64,000 nt of DNA from the NCBI GenBank assembly GCA_946537305.1, contig CAMNFR010000005.1:1-64000 (forward strand), given 5' to 3'. Shown piece after piece: positions 29,939-38,044 of the stretch. Numbering within the stretch: position 1 is the first letter of the stretch; each line of letters begins with the position of its first letter. The position numbers were made by a program, and so were the translations under genes. The notes beneath the pieces were generated by a model. The model saw only the letters and a list, made by a program, of their open reading frames with translations. It did no database searches and had not been told where the DNA came from. The DNA is from an uncultured Lachnospiraceae bacterium (GTDB lineage Bacteria > Bacillota > Clostridia > Lachnospirales > Lachnospiraceae).

Positions 29939-30832
29939 TCAATCCTCCGCCTCTGCCGCAAGGCCGCGGGCCAAAAGCGTGCCTTCATAGACCAGTGCCG
30001 GGCGAATCGTACTGCTCTCACGCGAAGGCAGCACATCAAACCAATCCCTGTTCTTTCCGTTATAAGAAACCTCCTGAATGCCGCGCCGGTGCAGATAATA
30101 CGGAACCTGTGCTGCCTGTTCCAGGCAGTAGGCGCCGTCTCCGCTCTTTCCAGCCTCCAGCAGCTGTCCGAGAAGCGTCCAGAGGTAACTGTCCTCACGG
30201 GCTATGGACTCCTCCGAGCGTTCTGTCAGCAGCTGTTGCTGTCCCCGCAGGATCTGTTCCAGTTCCTGGTCGATCCCCTGAATTGCGGCGGCATAGATGC
30301 GCCAGATCCTGTTAACATCCGGTACTGTTTCTACCTGCTGTTTCACGGATGGGACCGGATGACGAACCGAACGTCCCGACGCGTAAAAGCATAGGCTGCT
30401 AACGATGAGAAAACCGGCCGTCCAGGGAATAGCCTTTACGGGAAAGGTTTTTCCGAATGTCAGGAAAAGAAACATTGCCGCGGCTGCCAAACCTGCAATG
30501 CCCAGGAACAGCAGCACATGATGTTTTGCGGACATCTGCGGCTTTTCCGCTTCTTTCCCGCCGTTTTCCTTTCGCTCCCAGATGCGGGTCTCTCCCACGG
30601 TATCTGTCAGCCAGACGGCAGACTGCAATGCACGCATCATCCCAGCGGCAGCCTGTCGGCAATATGGATCGTCACATGTCTCGTTGTACTTCACCAGAAG
30701 CCGGCTGCACTCTTCCGACAGCACAGAAACAATCTTTTCTGCCGAGCCGGCGGCTTCCATTGCATGCAGAATAGATTCCCTGTCCTTTTCCAGCAGCGAA
30801 AGCATGCTGACTTGTGTTCTTCCTTCACTCAT
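29939..30832 (-). CDS. Membrane protein of unknown function (two TM segments, large N- and C-terminal soluble parts)
   Basis: 297-aa ORF between two clear genes, 4-nt overlap with upstream ORF and 3-nt gap to downstream ORF; hydrophobic VLLFLGIAGLAAAAMFLFLTF and AIPWTAGFLIVSSLCFYASG. Confidence 0.75.
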   Translation of the reverse strand: MSEGRTQVSMLSLLEKDRESILHAMEAAGSAEKIVSVLSEECSRLLVKYNETCDDPYCRQAAAGMMRALQSAVWLTDTVGETRIWERKENGGKEAEKPQMSAKHHVLLFLGIAGLAAAAMFLFLTFGKTFPVKAIPWTAGFLIVSSLCFYASGRSVRHPVPSVKQQVETVPDVNRIWRIYAAAIQGIDQELEQILRGQQQLLTERSEESIAREDSYLWTLLGQLLEAGKSGDGAYCLEQAAQVPYYLHRRGIQEVSYNGKNRDWFDVLPSRESSTIRPALVYEGTLLARGLAAEAED

Positions 30833-31431
30833 GATCTATCACCATTATTCATTCTTGTACCGGACATCCACTTTTCACAGAGACAAATCGATCCACTTTG
30901 AAGGGATGACTGAAGATCTACGATCCGCTGATTCCGTGATCCCCGAAATGCCAGCAGCAGGTCTTTTTCCTCTTCGTGAAACCTTCCGTCTACCAGGACA
31001 TCTGTCAGTGTCAGTATTTCATGAAGTTCCGGAATATCCGCCCGTTTTCGCCGTTCCTGATCCTCACCGGCACCGGGATCTGTCAGGGTGAATCTTCCCT
31101 TCTCCGCCTTCAGTGTAAAACCGGTATAGATCCAAATGTCTTTTCCGGGAAGGATTTCCCGGATCAATCGCAGCAGCGGCAGCAGATCCCGTTGATTTTC
31201 CGGCTCCATGGGTTCACCGCCCAGAACAGTCAACCCCTGAATATAATCCGGTCTAAGTTCCTCCAGTAACTGCATCTGTGCTGCTTTATCGAATTCCTTT
31301 CCGTAGGAAAAATCCCAGGTGTGCGCACTGAAACAGCCGGGACAGTGATTTCTGCACCCGGAAACAAACAGGGATACCCGAACGCCCGGCCCGTTTTCTA
31401 TACTGAAAGGTTTAATGTTTCCGAAATACAT
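30829..31431 (-). CDS. NrdG-like glycyl-radical-enzyme activase (radical SAM, single 4Fe-4S)
   Basis: VSGCRNHCPGCFSAHTWDFSYGKEF (CX3CX2C), LTVLGGEPMEPENQ. Confidence 0.85.
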   Translation of the reverse strand: MYFGNIKPFSIENGPGVRVSLFVSGCRNHCPGCFSAHTWDFSYGKEFDKAAQMQLLEELRPDYIQGLTVLGGEPMEPENQRDLLPLLRLIREILPGKDIWIYTGFTLKAEKGRFTLTDPGAGEDQERRKRADIPELHEILTLTDVLVDGRFHEEEKDLLLAFRGSRNQRIVDLQSSLQSGSICLCEKWMSGTRMNNGDRS

Positions 31432-31472
31432 TGATCTCTCCTACGAAGCAGCAATCTTTGTTGATCGTATTT

Positions 31473-31502
31473 ATTATACGGCAATCGTTTGGAGATGGTC
31501 AA
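31473..31502 (-). promoter_or_regulatory. Sigma70-type promoter for the NrdG-like/Hsp70-like operon
   Basis: Minus strand TTGACC-18 nt-TATAAT, 41 nt upstream of the start codon. Confidence 0.65.
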
Positions 31503-31589
31503 CCTTCAAATTTGCGGCAGTGTCGGGTTGTAGTAAAAGAGCACGTTCACTGGGAAATTAAAGTTTGCGCGTTAGCATTGAGTCCATGC

Positions 31590-31654
31590 GCCAAGAAACA
31601 TTAAGCAGACACGGAGGAGCTTGCTCATCCGGGACTGCTTAATGTTTTCTTGGC
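31590..31654. repeat. Long imperfect hairpin in intergenic region
   Basis: gccaagaaacattaagcag (31590-31608) / ctgcttaatgttttcttggc (31635-31654), one bulged nt, 26-nt loop. Confidence 0.85.
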
Positions 31655-31748
31655 ATACGGCGAAAGCCGCGACAGCGAGCGCCCGCGAATGCGGGTGCGA
31701 GATGGAGGCATGGACGCAGGTCGTGGTACGTGTTGTGGTGCATGTCGC

Positions 31749-31799
31749 GGTGCAAAATCTGGGGTAATGAAATATTTTTAATACCTCGGAATTTGCACA
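31749..31799. repeat. Palindromic repeat unit 1
   Basis: ggTGCAAAATCTGGGGTAATGAAATATTTTTAATACCTCGGAATTTGCACA, related to units at 31833, 31909, 31980. Confidence 0.75.
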
Positions 31800-31832
31800 A
31801 CATGCCATTTATGACCTTTGAAAAGAATGATA

Positions 31833-31945
31833 TGTGCAATTCTTAAGGTCGTAAGATAGATTTACTACCCTTTTTGACTCCTTCTGCTTGCCTCAGAGAC
31901 GGAAAAGGGGTAGCAAATCTTGTTTACCACACAGGAAATTGCACA
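31833..31945. repeat. Palindromic repeat units 2 and 3, arranged head-to-head as an inverted pair
   Basis: TGTGCAATTCTTAAGGTCGTAAGATAGATTTACTACCC (31833-31870) vs GGTAGCAAATCTTGTTTACCACACAGGAAATTGCACA (31909-31945) in inverse orientation. Confidence 0.75.
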
Positions 31946-31979
31946 AATCAATTTTGGCACAGGATTACTATATCTGGGA

Positions 31980-32031
31980 TGTGCACAATACGAGGTAGCA
32001 AAGATTGTTTGCTGCCCTGGAATTTTGCACA
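31980..32031. repeat. Palindromic repeat unit 4
   Basis: TGTGCACAATACGAGGTAGCAAA-GATTG-TTTGCTGCCCTGGAATTTTGCACA. Confidence 0.8.
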
Positions 32032-32116
32032 GATTATTTCTAGAGAATACGCAGCCGAAGCTTTTCAATGACAGATATAAGCAAATCGACAAACCTATAT
32101 TTGAAGAAATTAGCAT

Positions 32117-32146
32117 AAAAAAGCTGCCGCAGATACTGCGGCAGCC
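32117..32146 (-). terminator. Rho-independent terminator for ackA
   Basis: GCTGCCGCAGTATCTGCGGCAGC followed by TTTTTT on minus strand. Confidence 0.88.
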
Positions 32147-32168
32147 AAAAGAATTCTTTTAGTGGAAA

Positions 32169-33362
32169 TTACTGCACCAGACGAACGGTCTCGCGGGCAA
32201 TTGCCAGCTCTTCGTTCGTGGGATACAGCACGACCTGCACCTTGGAATCGGGAGCAGAGATGATGCGTGCTTCGCCGCGGACGTTGTTGGCTTCATCGTC
32301 GATCTTAACGCCCAGATAGCCAAGGTACTCGCAGATAGCCTTTCTGGTCTTCATATCATTCTCGCCTACGCCGGCAGTGAAAGCAATGGCATCTACACCG
32401 TTCATAGCAGCGGTGTAAGCACCGATGTACTTCGCGACACGGTATACGAACGCATCCAGTGCGACAGCAGCTTCTTCGTTGCCCTCTTCTCTGGCCTTTT
32501 CAACATCACGGAAGTCAGAGGAGACCTCGGACATGCCCAGCATACCGGACTTCTTGTTCAGGATGTTCAGCATTTCGTTGATATCCTTGCCTTCTTTGTT
32601 CATGATGAACTGCAGAACAGCGGGATCCACATCACCGGAACGGGTGCCCATGATCAGACCTTCCAGAGGAGTCAGGCCCATGGAGGTATCTACGCACTTG
32701 CCGCCGATGGAAGCAGAGATGCTGCCGCCGTTGCCCAGATGGCAAACAATAACTTTGCCCTTCTTGGGATCCAGGTGGCAGAACTTCAGGACTTCACCGG
32801 ACACGAACATATGGCTGGTGCCGTGGAAGCCGTAGCGGCGGATGCTGTACTTCTCATAGTACTCATGAGGGATAGCATACATGTAAGCCTTGGGAGGCAT
32901 GGACATACCGAAGGTGGTATCGAATACAGCCACGTTCGGGGTGCCGGGCATAGCTTCCTCACAGGCCTCGATGCCCATCAGGTTGGCCGGGTTATGCAGC
33001 GGGCCAAGATCGAAGCACTCGCGGATAACATCCTTTACCTGCTGATTGACAACGATAGATTCCGTGAACTTGATGCCGCCGTGCAGTACGCGGTGACCGA
33101 TTGCGGAGATCTCACTGGTATCCTTGATGACACCGTGCTCCGGATCCACCAGCGCATCCATGACCAGCTTAATAGCCTGGGTATGGGTGGGCATGGGGGC
33201 TTCCTGAACAAAAGGCTCTTTGCCGGTGGGCTTGTGGGTCAGTACAGAACCCTCAATACCGATACGCTCGCAGAGACCCTTGGCGATAACGCTCTCGTTA
33301 TCCATGTCGATCAGCTGATACTTCAGCGATGAGCTTCCGCAGTTAAGAACTAAAACTTTCAT
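32169..33362 (-). CDS. ackA: Acetate kinase
   Basis: MKVLVLNCGSSSLKYQLIDM...GFHGTSH...; start placed at 33362 rather than 33446. Confidence 0.97.
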   Translation of the reverse strand: MKVLVLNCGSSSLKYQLIDMDNESVIAKGLCERIGIEGSVLTHKPTGKEPFVQEAPMPTHTQAIKLVMDALVDPEHGVIKDTSEISAIGHRVLHGGIKFTESIVVNQQVKDVIRECFDLGPLHNPANLMGIEACEEAMPGTPNVAVFDTTFGMSMPPKAYMYAIPHEYYEKYSIRRYGFHGTSHMFVSGEVLKFCHLDPKKGKVIVCHLGNGGSISASIGGKCVDTSMGLTPLEGLIMGTRSGDVDPAVLQFIMNKEGKDINEMLNILNKKSGMLGMSEVSSDFRDVEKAREEGNEEAAVALDAFVYRVAKYIGAYTAAMNGVDAIAFTAGVGENDMKTRKAICEYLGYLGVKIDDEANNVRGEARIISAPDSKVQVVLYPTNEELAIARETVRLVQ

Positions 33363-33524
33363 TGGACTGTTCCTCCTGAATCTAATGATTGGCACGCACC
33401 CTTTGCAAGATGAGCGAAGAATAATGAACCATCCCCGACCGTGCAATCTTATGTTTATTCTAACCGATATTTCAAACGCTGTAAAGGTGCTTTTTTATAT
33501 CATTAGTCTATCACTTGTTACAAA

Positions 33525-34211
33525 TTAACTATCAGTTTTCACGGCCGGAACATCTTCGCTGCTCTCTGTCCGGTGATGATTCAGTCCGACATGATCCCGT
33601 CTAAGCGAATATACGCACCCACAGTAATCCTGCCGGTACATGCCGAATTCCCGGGAAAGCTCACAGGAACGAAGATATCCGTTCTTTTTCTTGAAATCAG
33701 AAAGCAGCCAGGCTGTACCGCCGATCTCTTCTGCCACCTTCTCTCCGATCTCATTCAGCTTCTGTGCATTCTTCAACGGGCTAACTGTCAGGGTCGTGGT
33801 AAAGTAATCGAAACCACCGGCAGCAGCCATCTGCGCTGTCTTCCTCAGGCGAAGCTCGTAGCATCGAAAGCATCTCTCGCCGCCCTCCGGAAGGTTTTCA
33901 TATTCTCGGGCGATCTCGTAAAACTCCTGTGGGTCATATTCACCCGCCAGGAAAGAGATCGGATGTACCTGCGGAAACAATGAAATCAGCCTCTCCTGCT
34001 CCGCGACACGGTGCGCATACTCTTCCTCCGGGTAGATATTGGGATTGTAGTAAAAGACGGTGACCTTGAAAAATTCCGTCAACCGTTCCATCACAGAGGT
34101 ACTGCAGGGGCCGCAGCAGCTGTGCAGAAGAAGTGTCGGCACTTCTCCCGCTGCGCGGTGCCTTTCAGCCATCCGCTCCATTTCCCGATTGTAATTTATC
34201 TGTCCTCCCAC
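33525..34211 (-). CDS. queH: Epoxyqueuosine reductase QueH
   Basis: LLLHSCCGPCSTSVMERL, ERCFRCYELRL, MYRQDYCGC motifs. Confidence 0.9.
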   Translation of the reverse strand: MGGQINYNREMERMAERHRAAGEVPTLLLHSCCGPCSTSVMERLTEFFKVTVFYYNPNIYPEEEYAHRVAEQERLISLFPQVHPISFLAGEYDPQEFYEIAREYENLPEGGERCFRCYELRLRKTAQMAAAGGFDYFTTTLTVSPLKNAQKLNEIGEKVAEEIGGTAWLLSDFKKKNGYLRSCELSREFGMYRQDYCGCVYSLRRDHVGLNHHRTESSEDVPAVKTDS

Positions 34212-35812
34212 TTTGTGAGTACCCCTTCCAAATCCTTGGTCAGACGGCGCACCTCCTGATTGGGTCGGCCGTTAAAGGAAGCAATCAACGATGTGATCTT
34301 TCTTCCCACTTCTACCAGAGCGGCATACAGCAGGCTTGCCTTGGTGCCGGAAGGTGCACGCTCAGGTACCGGAATGCCTTCCGTCATCTCGATGCAGCGT
34401 CCGGTGGCCAGATCAAAGGACGTTCCGCTGTACGGTGCGACGGCAAAAGGAAAACCGTACTCTTCTTCCAGACAGGTGGCAAAGGACTGCGTCACCGTAT
34501 CCTCCCCGTGGTTTACAAAGACGATCTCCGGTTTCTTTTCAAAGGCCCGGATCCAGCGCAGAAGACCCGCTTTGTCGGCATGGCCGCTGATGTTGGCCAG
34601 ATATCCGATCTCTGCATTGACCTGAATATCTTCTCCGAAGAGCTTTACAGATGTCGCGCCGTCAAACAGTGTGCGTCCCAGCGTTCCCATCGCCTGATAG
34701 CCGGCAAACAGGATCAGACATTCCTCCCGCCACAGATTATGCTTCAGGTGATGGCGGATACGGCCGGCTTCGCACATGCCGCTGGCGGACAGGATCACCT
34801 TAGGGTTCAGGTCAAAGTTAATGGCTTTGGATTCTTCCGCAGAAACAGCGACTTCCAATCCGGGGAAGAACAGTGGATTCTTGCCGGAAGCCAGGACTTC
34901 CTGCATCTCTTCATCAAAGTAGCAGGGATCCGTCTGCACAAAAATACTGGTAGCTTCATTAGCCAGGGGTGAGTCCACGAACACCTTAAAGCCGTCATGT
35001 CCCGTGACCAGCCCGCGCTCTTTGATCTCACGGATAAAATAAAGAAGCTCCTGTGTACGTCCTACCGCAAACGAGGGAATGACTACATTGCCGCCCCGAT
35101 CGAAGGTCTTCTGCAGATGTGCGGCCAGCTGATGTACGAAATCCTCATTGGCAGGCGGTTTTTCGTGAAAACGATCACCGTAGGTAGACTCCATCACCAC
35201 ATAATCTGCCTCTTTAATATACGAAGGATTCTTCAGGATGGGTTTGTCCCGGTTGCCCAGGTCCCCGGAAAACACGATTTTTTTGGTGACGCCGTCTTCT
35301 GTCAGCCACATTTCCACCTCCGCGGACCCCAGCAGATGTCCGGCGTCTCGGAAGCAGATATCAACCCCTTCCAGAATGGAAACGCGTTTGTCATAAGGAT
35401 ACGGAACGAACCGGCGGATCGCTTCTTCGGCATCCATTGTATCATACATGGGTTCCACTTCACCGCTGCCGGCACGTTTGCCCTTCCGGGTCTTCCATTC
35501 CGCTTCAAACTCCTGGATATGCGCGGAATCAAGCAGCATGATATTGCACAGATTCGAGGTGGCCTCTGTGGCATAGATCTGACCCTTGAACCCTTTTTTG
35601 GCCAACAGGGGAAGAAGCCCGGAGTGATCGATATGCGCGTGTGTCAGCACCACGCAGTCTACATCAGAAGCCCGCACCGGCATCTCCTGATTTACGAACA
35701 TATCTTTCCCCTGCTCCATACCATAATCCACAAGCAGATGTCTGCCGTTAATGGTAATCATGGTACAGGATCCTGTCACCTCGTGTGTTGCCCCCAAAAA
35801 GGTAATTTCCAT
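34196..35812 (-). CDS. MBL-fold beta-CASP RNA metallohydrolase
   Basis: MEITFLGATHEVTGSCTMI, LTHAHIDHSGLLPLL, SASGMCEAGRIRHHLKHNLW, ISGHADKAGLL. Confidence 0.93.
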   Translation of the reverse strand: MEITFLGATHEVTGSCTMITINGRHLLVDYGMEQGKDMFVNQEMPVRASDVDCVVLTHAHIDHSGLLPLLAKKGFKGQIYATEATSNLCNIMLLDSAHIQEFEAEWKTRKGKRAGSGEVEPMYDTMDAEEAIRRFVPYPYDKRVSILEGVDICFRDAGHLLGSAEVEMWLTEDGVTKKIVFSGDLGNRDKPILKNPSYIKEADYVVMESTYGDRFHEKPPANEDFVHQLAAHLQKTFDRGGNVVIPSFAVGRTQELLYFIREIKERGLVTGHDGFKVFVDSPLANEATSIFVQTDPCYFDEEMQEVLASGKNPLFFPGLEVAVSAEESKAINFDLNPKVILSASGMCEAGRIRHHLKHNLWREECLILFAGYQAMGTLGRTLFDGATSVKLFGEDIQVNAEIGYLANISGHADKAGLLRWIRAFEKKPEIVFVNHGEDTVTQSFATCLEEEYGFPFAVAPYSGTSFDLATGRCIEMTEGIPVPERAPSGTKASLLYAALVEVGRKITSLIASFNGRPNQEVRRLTKDLEGVLTKWEDR

Positions 35813-35931
35813 GGAACCGCCTCTCTTTCATTTCTTTGTACGGTGATGTTACAATAATAAGATACCACGAACCGGTGATATTTTCCATAGTATTTTTATC
35901 TTTGTGTCGAATTTCTATGAAAGGATCAACC

Positions 35932-35960
35932 TTGACACCGCTCTAAAAGATATCTATACT
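35932..35960 (+). promoter_or_regulatory. Consensus sigma70 promoter for the gene at 35999
   Basis: TTGACA-17 nt-TATACT. Confidence 0.8.
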
Positions 35961-35998
35961 CATCCTATGACCGAAAACATCGCGCCGGAGGTAATACC

Positions 35999-36469
35999 AT
36001 GATCGGCTTACGCATCGCAGATATCCGCGATTTCACATCCCGCCTTTTTGTTAAGAATACCTTTGATTCCTTCGAACTGGCGGAAGCAGAATTTGTGACC
36101 CATTATACCACCACCCTGGACGGAACGCTGACCGAACCTCAGGAGGATCATCTTCATGCCACCTGGGGACAGGTTCGCCCTGTGGCCTATGCCGTGATCC
36201 GGGGAAAGGAGCTGCCGCATTCGTTTCGACTGGTCCTGCGCCTTTCCGACGAGAACGTAAAAAAAACGCTCGCCTCCCTAGGGCTGTCGATCAGCCCGGA
36301 GGAAGTAGGAGCGCTTTTTTTGAACATTCTTTACAATCACGAGCAGCTGACCGTTGTTACCGGTTGTTCCCTGAAGACCTTTTCCCTGGATAAGACCCTG
36401 GAAAAAGAATGGGACCGGCTGGCGCGCCGCTTTTTCGCCAAGAATCAGATTCCTGTTGAGGAAGTTTGA
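35999..36469 (+). CDS. DUF5721-like protein of unknown function
   Basis: 156-aa ORF with consensus promoter and SD (GGAGG) before ATG; family name from recall, not searched. Confidence 0.75.
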   Translation: MIGLRIADIRDFTSRLFVKNTFDSFELAEAEFVTHYTTTLDGTLTEPQEDHLHATWGQVRPVAYAVIRGKELPHSFRLVLRLSDENVKKTLASLGLSISPEEVGALFLNILYNHEQLTVVTGCSLKTFSLDKTLEKEWDRLARRFFAKNQIPVEEV

Positions 36470-36499
36470 CTATGAGAAAAGGGACCTGTCCCCGATTTC

Positions 36500-38044
36500 T
36501 CATTCCATATAGGAGTAGACAGAGCCTTCGTTCTGACGCAGCGTTTCGTGACTGACCGCATCGAGCTCAAACCAGAATTCTACGCCGCCGTCACGGTTGC
36601 GTACGCCGCAGCGCGTGCCGTGGGCGGTGATGACCGCCTTTACGATGGAGAGTCCGATGCCGCTGCCGCCGTAGCTTCTTGTCCTGGCTTTATCCACCTT
36701 ATAGAACTTATCCCAGATATGCTCCAGTTCACTCTCCGGGATGGGATTTCCGGTATTGTGCACAGAAATGATGGCCCGTCCTCTTCGCTCGAGTACCCGT
36801 ACAGTGATAGTACCGGGATTGCTGACATAGTGGCAGGCATTGCTCAGATAATTGGAGACCACGCTTTCGATCATGAACTCATCCGCATCCACAAAGACCT
36901 CCTCCGGCATCATCAGATGCCAGTCACAGTCTTTTTCCGCTGTCATGACCTTCATAGAATCTGTTACCGCGTGGATCAGTTCCGTCACATTAAAGACCTC
37001 TTTTTCGATCTTCATTTCTCCGGATTCGATCTCATCCAGGCTCAGCAGTCTGCGAACGATCTGATTCATCTTCCGGGCTTCGTCCTGTATGACCTCACAG
37101 TAAAAAGCCGCGCTCTCCGGGTCATCCGCCACGCCCTCGGTCAGCCCTTCCGCATAACCCTGAATCAGCGCAATGGGCGTTTTCAGTTCGTGAGAGACGT
37201 TGGACAGGAACAAACGGCGCATCTCATCCACCTTTTCTTTTTCCCGCAGATCCCGTTCCAGCTGCGCGTTGGCCTCCCGGAGTTCCCGGATAGCGCGCGA
37301 AAGATTGTCCGACATCAGGTTAATATTTTCTCCCAGTATGCCGATCTCGTTGTTTTCTTTTCCTTCATAGCGCCGGTCGAAGGTCAGCTCTGCAGCCTGT
37401 CCGGAAATCTCCGCCATCTCTTCAATGGGCCTTGTCAGCTGTCCAGCGGCCAGATACATCACAAGGCCGCCCGCCGCGATCGCAAAAAGGCCAAGATAGA
37501 TCAGGAACCGACTGGAAAGAGCCACGCTGTCCTGGATTCCTTCCAGTGGCGTGGACATAAAATATAAGATATCTTCTCCCAGATAACCGATGCATTCGAT
37601 CTCGTCATTCTTCATGCGCTTGTTAAAGCCGCGGCAGATAAGATAGTCATCGGTGCGCTCGTAGACCTCGACCTCGTCCAGTTCTTCATCCTCCTCCGTG
37701 CTCTCGAACAGAAGCTGCATCGCAGAAAGACGCTCCGCCTGGTTCAGGCTGGAGGCATAGACCAGATAAGGCGTATCGGAAAGGTGGTCCACAATAACGG
37801 TATCGATATTGCTGTTGCGGATCTCCCGCTCCAGCGCTTCCAGGGATTCACTGCTGAAGTTATCATCGGCACAGGTCTGGATCTGACTGATCTCTTCTTT
37901 GATCTGCCGCTGCTTGCGCATGATCGCATAGCGCTCCAACTGTGTGGCATTTATGACCCACAGTGCCGCAATGACCGCAGCAAGGATCCCCGCGATCAAA
38001 ATGGTATATTGTATTCGCAGAGATCCGCGTCTATGCCCGATCAT
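36500..38044 (-). CDS. Sensor histidine kinase (HAMP-HisKA-HATPase_c)
   Basis: FLSNVSHELKTPIALIQGYAEGL, NYLSNACHYV, GGSGIGLSIVKAVITAHG; N-terminal TM. Confidence 0.93.
   Translation of the reverse strand: MIGHRRGSLRIQYTILIAGILAAVIAALWVINATQLERYAIMRKQRQIKEEISQIQTCADDNFSSESLEALEREIRNSNIDTVIVDHLSDTPYLVYASSLNQAERLSAMQLLFESTEEDEELDEVEVYERTDDYLICRGFNKRMKNDEIECIGYLGEDILYFMSTPLEGIQDSVALSSRFLIYLGLFAIAAGGLVMYLAAGQLTRPIEEMAEISGQAAELTFDRRYEGKENNEIGILGENINLMSDNLSRAIRELREANAQLERDLREKEKVDEMRRLFLSNVSHELKTPIALIQGYAEGLTEGVADDPESAAFYCEVIQDEARKMNQIVRRLLSLDEIESGEMKIEKEVFNVTELIHAVTDSMKVMTAEKDCDWHLMMPEEVFVDADEFMIESVVSNYLSNACHYVSNPGTITVRVLERRGRAIISVHNTGNPIPESELEHIWDKFYKVDKARTRSYGGSGIGLSIVKAVITAHGTRCGVRNRDGGVEFWFELDAVSHETLRQNEGSVYSYME

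Noticed and set aside
31572-31808. 78-aa and overlapping 66-aa minus-strand ORFs
   Set aside because: Low-complexity translations (TCTTTRTTTC), span the hairpin and a palindromic unit, no SD; more likely noncoding.
31749-32031. Palindromic units considered as a CRISPR array
   Set aside because: Units are degenerate, occur in both orientations and spacing is irregular; no cas genes in the window.
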